Shown here: positions 10,078 to 20,795 of the stretch, one piece after another
How the letters are laid out: every line of letters begins with the position of its first letter
Position numbering within the stretch: the first letter of the stretch is position 1
Source: Mycosarcoma maydis
Taxonomy: Eukaryota > Basidiomycota > Ustilaginomycetes > Ustilaginales
Direction: 5' to 3'
Assembly: GCF_000328475.2 (NCBI RefSeq)
Contig: NC_026478.1
Coordinates: forward strand, 930,001-994,000
Length of the DNA stretch: 64,000 bases
Program-made: the position numbers and the translations under genes
Notes under the pieces: generated by a model
Databases searched by the model: none
Seen by the model: the letters and a program-made list of their open reading frames with translations, nothing else
Told to the model about the DNA's origin: nothing

Positions 10078-11127
10078 ATGTCGCAGTCACAGTCCGAATT
10101 GCGCCGTCAAGGCAAGCACGAGAAGGCACGTGCCAAGATGATGGAGGACTTTGAGCGACAGAAGGCGGATCTGGTCAAGGAGTCGGAGCGCAACCGCACA
10201 GGAGCGGATCGGTTTGTCGGCAAGAACGATTCCATGGAGGATGCACTGAAGAAGTCGACGATCGGTCTCGTACATCTTGAGGATTTCCAGAAACTCCGAT
10301 CGGAGCTCGAAGAGGAAAAGAAGCGAGAAGCGGCACGTACCAACGAGCTCAAAGCTCACGACAAGGCGACCAAGAAGAACAAACAGGTGAAAAAGGAACG
10401 CGCAAAGCTTTCCTTTGCGTACGATGATGAGGAAGAGCAAGGCGGAGCAGGACCTTCAATACCTAAGCTGGAAACGAGCGCCAAGAGGAAGCGGAGGTCA
10501 GATGACAATGCTGTTGATGGCGACAATGTCGATCAACTCGACAAGGACCTATCTCCTTTGACAAAAAAGACCAGCCTCAAAAACCCCAATGTTGACACCT
10601 CCTTCCTTCCGGATCGAGATAGGGAAGAGGCACAACGTCGCATGCGCGAGGAGTTGCGCCAGGAATGGCTCCGAAAGCAAGAGGAATTGAAACAGGAAGA
10701 CGTCGAAATCACCTATTCCTACTGGGATGGCACAGGCCATCGAAAGACAGTGCTTTGTAAAAAGGGAGACACGATTGCCCACTTCCTAGAGAAATGCCGC
10801 CAGCAAGTGTCCGAGTTGCGCGGCGTGTCGGTGGACAGCATGATGTACATCAAGGAGGATCTCATCATTCCACACCATTACAGCTTCTACGACTTTATCG
10901 TCAACAAAGCAAGGGGAAAGTCGGGACCATTGTTCAACTTTGATGTACACGACGATATCCGTTTGGTCGCTGATGCCAGTGTGGAAAAAGACGAGTCTCA
11001 CGCTGGCAAGGTTGTCGAAAGAACTTTTTATAATCGCAACAAGCATGTCTGGCCTTACAGTCGTTGGGAGGTTTACGATCCGAAGAAGGACTATGGCAAC
11101 TACACGATTCACGACCGAAAGAAGTAA
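10078..11127 (+). CDS. FAM50/XAP5 family protein
   Basis: A single exon encodes 349 residues. The N-terminus ([20 protein letters not shown]) and a charged coiled-coil stretch to about residue 120 lead into a Lys/Glu-rich linker with KRKRR, a likely nuclear signal. The XAP5 domain starts near residue 208 ([16 protein letters not shown]) and runs to the end, including [15 protein letters not shown] and [14 protein letters not shown], which are strongly conserved in this family. Human FAM50A is a spliceosome-associated protein and plant XCT acts in the clock and small RNA pathways; a nuclear RNA-processing role here is inferred. A CACGTG palindrome sits at 9892-9897 upstream. It is tail to tail with the ACT-domain gene. 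Confidence 0.92.
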   Translation: MSQSQSELRRQGKHEKARAKMMEDFERQKADLVKESERNRTGADRFVGKNDSMEDALKKSTIGLVHLEDFQKLRSELEEEKKREAARTNELKAHDKATKKNKQVKKERAKLSFAYDDEEEQGGAGPSIPKLETSAKRKRRSDDNAVDGDNVDQLDKDLSPLTKKTSLKNPNVDTSFLPDRDREEAQRRMREELRQEWLRKQEELKQEDVEITYSYWDGTGHRKTVLCKKGDTIAHFLEKCRQQVSELRGVSVDSMMYIKEDLIIPHHYSFYDFIVNKARGKSGPLFNFDVHDDIRLVADASVEKDESHAGKVVERTFYNRNKHVWPYSRWEVYDPKKDYGNYTIHDRKK

Positions 11128-11227
11128 CTGGTTATGCTGTAGTTATGTACTAGTACGAACAATTCCTACATACACATCCCACCCACTTTGATGATCGCAG
11201 ACAGCTACTTGTTCTGCTGCAGTCACG

Positions 11228-11722
11228 CTAATCAGCCTGGTCGAGTACTTTCCATCCATCCTGCTCGAGAGCTTTGCAAGCATTGTCAAAGTCGGACTGC
11301 TTGACGCAGATGTAGTCCGTATCCCACGTCGAGACGGCAAAAATGGAAATCCCACGCTGAGCAAGGCACTTGCTAAACTCGAGCAGGACGCCAACCAGAT
11401 GAAACTGCATTGGTCCTCTGATGCGGAACGCTCTCCATGGTCCATCAACTCCATGGCCATCATCTTCTCCCTTGGCAACGGCGGCTTCAAGCTCAGCCTT
11501 GAGGTCGTTCCAGCTACGCTCTACTGACGTTGAGACGAGGATGCTCAGCTCATTGTGGGTGCGTGAGACTGTGCAGAACAACGGTTTGCCGCGTGAGTCT
11601 GTGGGTGTAGAAAGCAGCTTTAGTATTGATGGCGGTATCGACGAGCTTGGTGGAAGCCTGGCCAGCAAGTACTTGTCCGGCTGTATGAGGACTGACGTTG
11701 TAAAAGACGGACGGACATGCAT
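11228..11722 (-). CDS. ACT-domain protein (two tandem ACT-like modules)
   Basis: The frame from the ATG at 11722 encodes 164 residues. The first half contains FCTVSRTHNELSILV and the second half GPWRAFRIRGPMQFHLVGVL, then GISIFAVSTWDTDYICVK. This order (T..ELS, W.a..v.GP..F.l.Gvl, IsvfavSTydTDyilv) is the signature of small ACT proteins related to the amino acid-sensing CASTOR/GATS group and to bacterial homologues. There is no catalytic domain, so amino acid binding or sensing is the likely role; the ligand cannot be read from sequence. The frame stays open upstream to a TTG at 11734, and I found no plausible upstream exon, so the start is the weakest part of this model. Confidence 0.78.
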   Translation of the reverse strand: MHVRPSFTTSVLIQPDKYLLARLPPSSSIPPSILKLLSTPTDSRGKPLFCTVSRTHNELSILVSTSVERSWNDLKAELEAAVAKGEDDGHGVDGPWRAFRIRGPMQFHLVGVLLEFSKCLAQRGISIFAVSTWDTDYICVKQSDFDNACKALEQDGWKVLDQAD

Positions 11723-12324
11723 CCACCGATGCAATAGAGTCAGCCAACATCATGAATGTCTTTAGATGCCAGCAGCCCGATGCTCACCATCAAGATTCGG
11801 GTAAGTCGACTTTCTTGACTGCCATTCTCGAGCTGCTTGCCTGTCGTTGATGTCGCTGTCTGCTTGCATCTCGTCCTGTCGCCCTAGCAGAGGTGGTCGC
11901 TGAGGGTGTTTGCAGGGCGTTGCGTTGATTGGAAAGTCACGGACGGCATTTTGCAGCCTCGATTAAAGGCTTCGATTTTCATGTTTCACGAATACTCCGT
12001 CAACCAATAATAACCGCAAAGCGCTATTAACGATTCACGATTCGCGATTCCATTCTACCCGAACGCACGGTCACTCGTGTCTCACGACTCTCATTGCTCA
12101 ATCGCCTCGCTGTGCTCTTCTTCACACAACCAACACCCACATCCTAGACTTAGATAGCCGCTGACACCCACTGTTTCAGTTGAAGGCGATCCTCAATCGA
12201 GCTACAACCGGATCTCGTGGCTTTTTTCCGCGCTCATTAACCTCTGTCACACTCAACAGCGAACGTTTGTACTCACGGCCCTTCCCTCTGTATCGCCCTT
12301 GCGACTCGACTTGCCGGATTCATC
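11723..12324. promoter_or_regulatory. Divergent intergenic region between ACT-domain gene and 1194-residue protein
   Basis: No credible gene. It contains a CCAAT box (CAACCAATAA, 12001-12010) and a heptamer-family copy (CGATTCACGATTCGCGATTC, 12031-12050). The stretch near the start codon of the downstream gene is pyrimidine-rich, consistent with a 5' leader. Confidence 0.45.
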
Positions 12325-15300
12325 ATGGCGCATCCCGTTGATGCATCAGTACCAGCGAAAGACGCTGCTTCCAGCCTCTCTGTAGCTCCATTAGGCACCT
12401 CGTATCGTTCGACAGAGGGCAGCTCGGTCGTCTCGAACAGTAGCCTTTTAGATCTCTATGCTCGTTCGCCAGGCTCCTTTCCAGGGTCATTGGACACACC
12501 TCTTCAATCCGATAGCAACTTCACAGCCGCTGGAAGCTCAAATATCTCCTTGCAGCCTTCTGCCTCTGCTTCCACTTCGATTACTACCGGCTTGCCAACG
12601 CCTTTAACCACACGTGGCTTCCAGGCGTCCAACCCTGGCCCATCAGCAATCACCTCAGGTTTCTCTTTGCCTCCTAGCGACAGCAACGCCTCAATATGGA
12701 CCACCGCTTCCGCTTCTGCAAACACTTCTGGTCCACAAAGCAAACGGGCTTCTGTGATCGGATTCGACATCGATGCCATGCATAGCGTACAGCCAGCGAA
12801 CGAATCTAGCACTTCTGATCCATCAATTGGTTTCCCGTCGCAACCGCTGCAGACGGGAACTCAAGAAACTCAGAACGATAGCGATGGATCCCATTATGAT
12901 GAAGACGAGATGCCGGGTGCTTTTTCTCACGACACCACCGACCGGCCAGCGGACAGAACCCTCGAGGCTCCCATACAACTGAAGCGCAATGCCACTGCTT
13001 CCACGCAGACCAATGAGCCCGCTGAGGTAGAACTTTTCTCTAACGCTCTTCCCTCGCCTCCTGTACCAAGACGCACGAGCAGCGTGATGCAGGACAGCTT
13101 CAACATCTCTCCGAGCCCTTCGCAGTCGGATGGGATCGCTTCATCATTCGCGAAGCATGCAATGTCACGATCGAGCTCTGGTCAACTCATCTTGGACCAA
13201 ATTCCACCACGTCGAAGCAGCGCAGACTTTCGCGATGAGGCCGCTCGTAATCTTTCTTTGAATGCTCCCACGCATGTTTCACAGGAAGCTTCGATCAGCC
13301 ATGCTGCTCTAAGCGACCCAACACCTCAGACATCCAGTCGAGGTCCCGCCAGCCCTACCAAAGGCACAGCACTCCAGGCTGTCAACGAAGATACGTCGAA
13401 CAACAAGCAAAATAGCAGCCGGTATTCAGATGAACCAAGTCTCGAAGAGCAGAGGCGGCTCGAGAAGCAACTTCTCGCCGAGGCGGATGAATCTCGACCC
13501 CGGACGCTCAAAGAAGCGCGAGAACGCGCCAGGTTGCGCAAGCAGCAAGGTGATGCAATGTCTCCACCATCGTCGTCGGCGAGCAATAAAAAGTCTGCAG
13601 GAACGACGACCAGCCCAAGCAAAAGCGCATCACTTCACATACGAGATGTCGCATCCTCGGCTACAGCTGCAGCCCCAACCATGGCTGTCGACGAAAGCAT
13701 TTCGCGTACCAGCATTGACTCACGGGATCGGCCGTCGCGCAACCCCAAGCGCCTCTCGAACCGCGACGATTCGCTCGTCTCGAGCCGTCGCTCGCTCTCA
13801 GAGCGATCGACGCCCTCTGACTACTCAGACGATTCAGATGTTGAAGGCGCCTTTACCTTTGACAAGCCAGCAACGCGATCGGATCAACATCTTGGTGCAT
13901 CTGCTGGCGACGATCAGCCGGCTACGAGCATGAATGACCTCACTGATGCTGTCGAGGACGCCATGAATGACCTCAGTTTCGGCGACGAGACCATCTCTGC
14001 AGAGGACGAGTTTACAACTCCCATGCCAGCCCCGACGGTGCAAGAAGACGCACCTGCGCGTCTGCCGACGTCGCTGTCTTCAGCCAAGAGCTTGGCGAGC
14101 GTCACGGGCGCCGCTACGGACGCTGTCAGACCTAGCCTCCTGGCTTCACCAACATATTATACGCAAGCGACGCCCAAGACGCCGTTGTTTCCTACCGGCA
14201 TATCGGATCCATCGCTGGCAACTCCTCCGCCTGGCTCCCCAATTCAACAACGCACTGCGCAAGCGGGGTATGTGCCTCAACGATCTGTTCCGCAAACTCC
14301 GAGTCGCATCGATGTCTATGGTAAAACGCTACCTATGCCGAAAGCCTTTGTGAGCAGTAACATCATTGTTGACAAGAAACGCGCATCTTCGTGGGAGCGT
14401 GCTAGCTCGTATGCGCGGTGCACAAACGAGCTATTGCACCTCGAAACAGGATTGAGCGTGTGGATGCAGGTCGTGCAACGACCGGCGATGCGGCAGCAGA
14501 ACAGCCGACCGAACAAGCAGCAACCCGATGACTGGATCGCGCACGCAAGTTTGCCGAGGCATTTTCGGAATGAGGCGTCTTATGCAGACTCGATCCGATC
14601 TGATATGACGTTCCCGATGCGTGGCGATGGCGCCAAGGCTAAGGAGATCGTCTCGGTCATGCCTACCATGGCGGAATCGCCGGTTCAGGATGCTGTCAAT
14701 CTGCCATATCCGGGTGTGGTGCAGCCGCAGCAGCCGCAGCAGCTGAGGTCCAACTCAGTCCAGTCTTTGTCGTCGTCGAACCCGGCTGTTCTGGCGTCGA
14801 CAACGCATGTCTCGCTGCCTGCGTCGCGAAGCAGCGGACTGGCAAGTGGCAATCGGTTCTTTGGTGGTCTTGGTCGTAAGGGAAGTAAGCGAACGCAGAC
14901 GTCGGCAACAACGTCGAACGCTGGAGCGGTGTCATCGCTGTCGTCGGCGGCTGCAGCGGTGGGGGGCTCACGTGCGTATTTGGCGAACAATCGTAGTACG
15001 CGCACTGCTTCTCCTGGTGGTGCCGTGGTTGGAAGCATCCCTTCGTCTCGTCCTAGCACAGATACGTTTGAGACGAGCTATTCAAGTCACAGCCGACCAG
15101 AGAGTCCAGCGACTGGTGCTGGGCGCGTGAGCGGACTGGGGCTGGGCGCACTGGGTGGAGAGACGGTGTCGAGTCCACTTGCGTCAGCATCGAATGTACG
15201 AATGGATGCGGGTCGCGAGACCAACGTCGGCACTTCGATGGCTGCAGCGTCGAGCTCCGGTACGACCGGGCTGAGAGCACCGATGGGACCGCGTGCGCCC

Positions 15301-15909
15301 AACGCGATGGCGCGCTCAGGTACAGGATCCGGTCAAATGCATACGTCGACAGCTGCACCGACTAGGCCGATTACACCAGTCACTCCGATCACACCGATTT
15401 CACCTATCAGCGGCGGGTTTGGTAGCGGACCCACATTTGTCTCGCGGCTCGGAGGTGCGAGTTTCAGCAGCGCTTCACACGCGCCGTTGCGTTCTCCGAA
15501 TCGAGAGTTTTCGTTGGCGGATTACCTTGCGCCTCGTCGCACGAGCGATGTTTCTGGCGCACTGACGTCGCCGCCGCTCTCGTCGAATTCGACTCACGAA
15601 ACCGGGAGCGCGGTAATGGGTACTTCGCCTAGACTGCTCGGCGCTACCGCTGCCAGTGGCAACGGCAGTGGCGCACTCAGGTCGTCGCTTTCCTACAGCT
15701 CGGTGCGCGACCGCATCAGACGTGGCTCGCAAACAGACGTCGACCAAGACGCGGCTTTCCAACACGCTCTCGTCAAGTTGAGCGATATCCTACCAGACGC
15801 CGATCTCTCAACGTTGAAACACTACCTCAAAAAGGCCAAGGGAAATGATCTAGTAGCCATAGGCGATTATCTCCAGGATCAGAGCTTGGGCAAGCTGCCC
15901 CAGCTCTAG
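12325..15909 (+). CDS. Large disordered Ser/Ala/Pro-rich protein with CUE/UBA-like C-terminus
   Basis: A single exon encodes 1194 residues. Most of it is Ser/Thr/Pro/Ala-rich and likely disordered, with an acidic segment (STPSDYSDDSDVEG), a Lys/Arg/Glu helix (EEQRRLEKQLLAEADE) and a proline-threonine repeat (ITPVTPITPISPI, near residue 1016). A better ordered stretch around residues 660-760 (YGKTLPMPKAFVSSN onward) may be conserved. The last 47 residues (LVKLSDILPDADLSTLKHYL, then KKAKGNDLVAIGDYLQD) have the three-helix pattern of a CUE or UBA ubiquitin-binding domain: hydrophobic core, acidic-proline turn, and a closing helix ending in YLQ. I do not recognise the full protein. Ubiquitin binding is an inference from that tail. 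Confidence 0.8.
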   Translation: MAHPVDASVPAKDAASSLSVAPLGTSYRSTEGSSVVSNSSLLDLYARSPGSFPGSLDTPLQSDSNFTAAGSSNISLQPSASASTSITTGLPTPLTTRGFQASNPGPSAITSGFSLPPSDSNASIWTTASASANTSGPQSKRASVIGFDIDAMHSVQPANESSTSDPSIGFPSQPLQTGTQETQNDSDGSHYDEDEMPGAFSHDTTDRPADRTLEAPIQLKRNATASTQTNEPAEVELFSNALPSPPVPRRTSSVMQDSFNISPSPSQSDGIASSFAKHAMSRSSSGQLILDQIPPRRSSADFRDEAARNLSLNAPTHVSQEASISHAALSDPTPQTSSRGPASPTKGTALQAVNEDTSNNKQNSSRYSDEPSLEEQRRLEKQLLAEADESRPRTLKEARERARLRKQQGDAMSPPSSSASNKKSAGTTTSPSKSASLHIRDVASSATAAAPTMAVDESISRTSIDSRDRPSRNPKRLSNRDDSLVSSRRSLSERSTPSDYSDDSDVEGAFTFDKPATRSDQHLGASAGDDQPATSMNDLTDAVEDAMNDLSFGDETISAEDEFTTPMPAPTVQEDAPARLPTSLSSAKSLASVTGAATDAVRPSLLASPTYYTQATPKTPLFPTGISDPSLATPPPGSPIQQRTAQAGYVPQRSVPQTPSRIDVYGKTLPMPKAFVSSNIIVDKKRASSWERASSYARCTNELLHLETGLSVWMQVVQRPAMRQQNSRPNKQQPDDWIAHASLPRHFRNEASYADSIRSDMTFPMRGDGAKAKEIVSVMPTMAESPVQDAVNLPYPGVVQPQQPQQLRSNSVQSLSSSNPAVLASTTHVSLPASRSSGLASGNRFFGGLGRKGSKRTQTSATTSNAGAVSSLSSAAAAVGGSRAYLANNRSTRTASPGGAVVGSIPSSRPSTDTFETSYSSHSRPESPATGAGRVSGLGLGALGGETVSSPLASASNVRMDAGRETNVGTSMAAASSSGTTGLRAPMGPRAPNAMARSGTGSGQMHTSTAAPTRPITPVTPITPISPISGGFGSGPTFVSRLGGASFSSASHAPLRSPNREFSLADYLAPRRTSDVSGALTSPPLSSNSTHETGSAVMGTSPRLLGATAASGNGSGALRSSLSYSSVRDRIRRGSQTDVDQDAAFQHALVKLSDILPDADLSTLKHYLKKAKGNDLVAIGDYLQDQSLGKLPQL

Positions 15910-16748
15910 TCTCTATCACGCAAGCCACCGACGAGCGTGTCGTTTGCCTTTCCGTGTCTTCCAGATCCCCCCTCATCACGGATTACGAATCATGAATGTT
16001 TAACTTGGATATGCAATCGTAGTCGCTGCTCGTCTCGGCACTCAAGATGCTCGCCACTTTTGACACCGCCAAACGGGCGTCATCATCACTCACTTGGCTG
16101 TTGCGCTTACTGCGTTCGCCCACGTACTGTACTTGCTCGTTTCTCGGTCGGTCAGAAGCCATGTACACGCATGACTGCTGAAGGCCAAAAAGCTTTCGAA
16201 GAAGCGCTTTATCGACTGCGAGGTATTCTGAGAGCGGTGGGAGCCTGCTTGGTGGCGATCAAACTCAGCGAATGGGCGTCGCTACGCGTCGTTGACGGGT
16301 CGCGCCTACGAAATGTGCGCTTGCAACCCATTGCGTATCAAGGTCGCCCCGCCGTCAAGGTCCCTCACGAGCTGGATTCACGATTGCACGCCATTCAGAA
16401 CCGCGCTACGCCGCATCACCGCTCGGTGCAGCGTCCATCGCAACCAGCTGTTACCGAGTCATTCCACACTCGACCAACTCACCGCGTCTCACACACTCAC
16501 GACTACGGTTTCAGGCACAGGATTGTGACCATCTTATTGCACCTGCACGCTCACAGCACCACCGTGCTTCCACGTTCTCACTTCCTCCATACTCGCACAC
16601 AGATTCCAAGCCATGAATGACATCAATCCGTAATTGATTCGTGAGTTGTACAAAGGAAAACAAGAGGTATCGAGCACCGTCAAAACGGCATAAGAGAGTA
16701 TCGTAAAAGGAGTTCCCAAATTTACAAACATATAGCAAATGTTTCGGC
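15910..16748. other. Convergent intergenic region
   Basis: This separates the 3' ends of the disordered protein and the amino acid permease. Open frames here (for example 15937-16620 on plus) show no conserved motif and no coding-like composition. Heptamer-like copies occur (ATTACGAATCATGAATG near 15980; GATTCACGATTG near 16375). I see nothing else. Confidence 0.5.
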
Positions 16749-18449
16749 TTAGAACAAGAAGTGCCAAACCTTCTTGTACATGGGCAACGCAGCTGCCTCC
16801 TCGCGCTCGCGGCGGAGCACCTCGACGGGCACAGGGTCGCGGCGACCAGTGCTAATGTCAATGTCGTCAATGTCGACATACTTGCTTCGCATGAAAAACT
16901 TGTAAGGCAGGTAGAAGACAAAGACGACAACGGGCACCGAGAGGAAGCTCTGGAAGAAGGCATTGGCGCGTTCCGTGGCCGACATCTCGCCCTCTCCGAT
17001 GGGGAAGGCCGAAACGTAGAACGTGACGATAATGACAAGAACGTTGAAGAAAGCACCGTAGAGGGAACCCCAGATGCCGAAAGGCGACTTCCAGGGGAGC
17101 TCCTCCAAAGTGTGGCCAGCACGAGTCCATGCCTGGCGGAAGCGGGCATGGGAAATGCAAATACAGAGCCAGCTGATGATGGTTGAGAGACCCGAGATGG
17201 CGAGAAGCCAGCTGAACACGAGACCACGCGCGTCATCACCAGCGTAGATGAGGAAGCCCAGCAGGCCGAAAATGAGCGAGAGAATAACAGCGGGCAGAGG
17301 ACGTCCCTGTCGGTCAATGTAGCTGAAGTATCGGGGAGCCTGGCCGATGGTTGACATGGCTTGCAGCGTTCGCGAAGCAGCATATACTGCCGAGTTACCA
17401 ACCGAAAGTACTGAAATCAGGATTACGGCATTAAGAATACTTGGCAACACCGAGATACGCGCATTCGCGACGGCGATAACGAATGGGGAAGCCCTGGCAT
17501 CGTAGGAGCCACCAAGCAGAGCCGGGTTGGTGTAAGGGACGAGGAAAGAGACGACGAGGAGCGATACGACGTAGAAGATGGTGACACGCATGAAGATCTG
17601 CTTGGCAGCCTTGGGGATCTCCTTGCGCGCGTTGGCGGTCTCGGCGGCAGCGAGTCCGATGAGCTCGGTTCCAGCGAAAGCAAAGGCAGCCGTGACAAAC
17701 ACAGAGGAGAAGCCTTTGAAACCGTTGTTAAATGCACCAGGGTTGCGCCACGTCTCGGTACCGTAGTACTTGCCGTCGGGACCGCCGCCGACGTTGATGA
17801 CCACACCAGCAATGATGAAGCCGATGACGGCAAGAACCTTGACGAGCGAGCCAAAGAATTCGAATTCACCGTAGCCTCGGACGCCAAACAAGTTGATGAT
17901 GGTGATGATGATAAGGAAGACAGCGATCCAAACACCTTTGGGAACAGTCTCATTGGGATCCCAAAAGACAATGACGATGGATGCGGCGACAAGTTCGAGG
18001 GGAAGCACAATGAGCCACTGGAGCCAGTAGTTGTAGGCCATGGCGAAACCGACGGCGGGATCGATGAAACGTGTAGAGTAGGCAGCGAAGGATCCGGCGA
18101 CGGGGAAAATAGCACCAAGCTCACCGAGGGCCATAACGACCATGAGAAGCATGATACCGATGAGAATAAAGTCGATCATAAGGAAACCAGGGCCACCGGT
18201 GGCAAGAGCGCCTCCAGAGCCGATGAAGAGACCGGTACCAATCGAACCACCCAGGGCAATGAACTGGACATGACGACCAGTGAGCCTACGCTTAAGACCA
18301 GTCTCGTCTTTGGGGTCCTTGAAGCCAGCAACGGCGTTAGTCTCGAAGTCCTTGGAGTCCTTCTCGGCGTAAGCTGGAACCGAGTCCGACGCGCTCTCGT
18401 CGGTGACCTCTGGCTTGAAGCCGTCAACAAAATTTGTCCACGCACCCAT
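16749..18449 (-). CDS. Amino acid permease (YAT family, Gap1-like)
   Basis: A single exon encodes 566 residues. A hydrophilic cytosolic N-terminus of about 58 residues has several lysines (positions 12, 30, 33, 44 and 47) that could serve as ubiquitin sites, as in Gap1. TM1 carries the APC-family GGSIGTGLF motif at 68-76. About twelve membrane segments follow, with GTELIGLAAAE and NARKEIPKAAKQIFMR marking the YAT family. After the last segment a cytosolic tail includes YVDIDDIDISTGRRDP and ends in WHFLF, resembling the aromatic C-terminal ER-exit signal of fungal permeases. It imports amino acids by proton symport at the plasma membrane; specificity cannot be read here. The upstream region is long and holds TGATAA (GATA-type) sites at 19053 and 19938, consistent with nitrogen control but not proof of it. 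Confidence 0.94.
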   Translation of the reverse strand: MGAWTNFVDGFKPEVTDESASDSVPAYAEKDSKDFETNAVAGFKDPKDETGLKRRLTGRHVQFIALGGSIGTGLFIGSGGALATGGPGFLMIDFILIGIMLLMVVMALGELGAIFPVAGSFAAYSTRFIDPAVGFAMAYNYWLQWLIVLPLELVAASIVIVFWDPNETVPKGVWIAVFLIIITIINLFGVRGYGEFEFFGSLVKVLAVIGFIIAGVVINVGGGPDGKYYGTETWRNPGAFNNGFKGFSSVFVTAAFAFAGTELIGLAAAETANARKEIPKAAKQIFMRVTIFYVVSLLVVSFLVPYTNPALLGGSYDARASPFVIAVANARISVLPSILNAVILISVLSVGNSAVYAASRTLQAMSTIGQAPRYFSYIDRQGRPLPAVILSLIFGLLGFLIYAGDDARGLVFSWLLAISGLSTIISWLCICISHARFRQAWTRAGHTLEELPWKSPFGIWGSLYGAFFNVLVIIVTFYVSAFPIGEGEMSATERANAFFQSFLSVPVVVFVFYLPYKFFMRSKYVDIDDIDISTGRRDPVPVEVLRREREEAAALPMYKKVWHFLF

Positions 18450-19393
18450 ACTTGGTATGGACTGGTCGAGTCTGGTGTCGACGGTGGGGGGTAGAGGTGA
18501 GAAGACAGTGGAAAGGGGTAGGTGACGTGACTGGAGCCGAAAGCGAAATAGGGAAGGGGGGGAGGTATCACAGGTGGTGATGCGTCTTGAGAGTGCAGAT
18601 GGGGAGGCACGAGGGGGAATAGCGAGACGGCGAGGGGGTTATATGCGGAAAGGCTGGCGATAGCGATAACACTCGTGGGAGGCTTCGGCCACAACTTGCT
18701 GACACAGAGTGGGATGGATGTGCCAGGCAGGGTGCACAGGGTGCACAGCTAGCGTGGCGGGCGGCGGGCGGCGTTCGAAGCTGGGATCTGATTTCGACGG
18801 CGTGGGCCCAATCAGAGATAGCCAACTTTGTCCGCACGACAAGGCAAAGGGCAAAGCAGAAAATGGGTGAAAGGGTGGGGCGACTTGGGCAGCAAACGTG
18901 ACTTGGCTGGTGTGGTAAGCGGAAACGAGAGAAAAAGGTCAGGCACATGCACGGCACATGCAGAAGCATTCGTAATTGGACCCCGTGTCCAGACTCGGCG
19001 CTTGTCGAGGGAGCAACCGAACAGGCAGCGAAACAGAGAGATTCACGATTGCTGATAACAGCATTTGAGCTTCGACGTTGGCCGCTCAAGTCACGAGTCT
19101 GCAGAAGCGTACCCTTGCTATTACTATTATTGTTAACATACTGTAAATCCCCTAGGATCAAGTCAGCCAAGATAGGGAGGGCACTCCAAATTTGCTCCTT
19201 TTGAAATGCTCCTATCCCACCCGCCCTCTCATCACCATTCAATTTCTGTCTTGGATGGAGTCGGACCAAGCGAACAACGAGCTGGAAGTCGTGGAAAGGA
19301 AAAGACGCAAATGGACTGCGTGACAAATGAATGCGGCGCAGGAGAGCTGACGGTGAACCTGGGTCAAGTGTCGAGACGAAAAAACAATGCGAG

Positions 19394-20364
19394 CCAATTG
19401 TCGCCCCAATCAGTGAGGTTGTCACACAAAGGTATGGGCACTGCGAGAATGGACAAACCAGTCCATCTGCATTTCCAAGTGACACCGAATGAACACAAAT
19501 AACAAGGGCAGAAACCGTTATCTTGGTTGACCCATCCCACAGCTGTGTGTAGCGAATCGCGATTGGTGGGATTGAAGAATGATCATTGGTGGCAACGGGG
19601 AACGAGCCAAGCTTGGGCTGTGCGTCCAATCATGAGACGAGTTGGGTGGGTTTGCGCTCTGTGATTGAACGCGAGCCGGCAAGTTCGATTGTATGGGGCT
19701 GCCAAATGCCCGCATGTGGCTGCACCAGTCGGGCAATCCCCGAATTTCTCAACTTCGGATTGGTTGGTATCGGTGACGCTCCGATGAGAGCTGCAGCTAT
19801 AGACGGCGGAAGGCACACGGCTCTTGTGCACCTCCTCCGCTGCTTTCCACTATGACTGTTCGGTGAGACATGACCAAGGACAAGCGAAAGCAACAGCGCA
19901 GAAACAGTGCCCGATTTTTTAATAGGATTAATAAAGCTGATAACAAGAGGCCAATCGCCATTCGACGCCGAAATGGGCGACGATAAAGACCCGCTCATCG
20001 GCAATTCGTGGATCACGCATGTTGTACCGTGGCACTTTTGCCAAGGCATGATATTTGAACTTTTGCTCGAATTTGAATTTCAGCGTATACCGCCTCGCTC
20101 TCTGTCTCCACAGGCGGAAGGGCGCGTGACCTGATTTGCCAGAAAAACGATTGGTTGAGCCAAGAGCTGCCTACTGAAGCCTGGGCACAACTGGTATGCG
20201 TGTAATCTTACTCGCGTTGGATAATGCCACCTCACACAAAGTTTGTGGTGGATAATGCGGTCATTGTCTTGTCGGAACCGAGGGCAAACACTGATAGGCC
20301 TGAAACTCAAGTGAAAAGCTTAGAGACGATGGCCAATTCGACATCGTCACAGATTTTCAATTGG
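19394..20364. promoter_or_regulatory. Cluster of CCAAT boxes
   Basis: Ten CCAAT pentamers on either strand lie in 971 bp: 19394, 19406, 19562, 19585, 19626, 19759, 19951, 20150, 20333 and 20360. About two are expected by chance with equal base frequencies. CCAAT is the site of the NF-Y/HAP complex, which regulates carbon, nitrogen and iron genes in fungi. The nearest gene reading away from it is the amino acid permease, whose start is about 0.95 kb to the left. Confidence 0.45.
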
Positions 20365-20541
20365 TCACACTGCTGTTATAGTAGTCGGTCTATTCAGTAA
20401 TATTAACACGCTTGTTGCCGCTTCGTTGGTCAAGTCCTACACGAAAGAGTAAGCGAGTCTGTTCAAGAGTCGGATCCCGACCTGTGCCAGAGGAAAGGTG
20501 CGTTTGGGATATGGTGCATGCCCTGTTCGTTTCACTTCAAG

Positions 20542-20561
20542 GAGAGAGAGAGAGAGAGAGA
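20542..20561. repeat. (GA)n microsatellite
   Basis: Ten uninterrupted GA dinucleotides, intergenic. Confidence 0.95.
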
Positions 20562-20768
20562 AAGTGCCAGCCTGAACATTGGTTCGTGGTTGCCCCAGCA
20601 GAGAAGAAAAAAGGAGAATGACACAACACATATCTCGCCAAGTTTCGCCAATTTCGCCGCCATCTTCCCGCCGCCTTACTGGCCTGATTAGAGCAGCTGG
20701 TACAACAGATATGTGTCAAGAGGCGTGACGCTGAGGTGCACTGCCTGGCTCGCTTGAGCCAGATCAAT

Positions 20769-20795
20769 TATATATATATATATATATATATATAT
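20769..20795. repeat. (TA)n microsatellite
   Basis: About 13.5 uninterrupted TA units in intergenic DNA, a likely length-variable site between strains. Confidence 0.97.

Noticed and set aside
11782..11802. Plus-strand mini-exon ATGCTCACCATCAAGATTCG followed by GTAAGT
   Set aside because: Joining to the next acceptor (CCCTAGCAG near 11890) gives a peptide of about 20 residues only; treated as chance.
15937..16620. 227-codon plus-strand frame
   Set aside because: Sits in the convergent spacer, contains no recognisable motif and reads like 3' flank sequence.
18568..19629. 353-codon open frame on minus upstream of the permease
   Set aside because: No domain, no conserved motif, irregular Cys/Ser/His-rich composition; most likely chance open frame in the permease promoter and leader.
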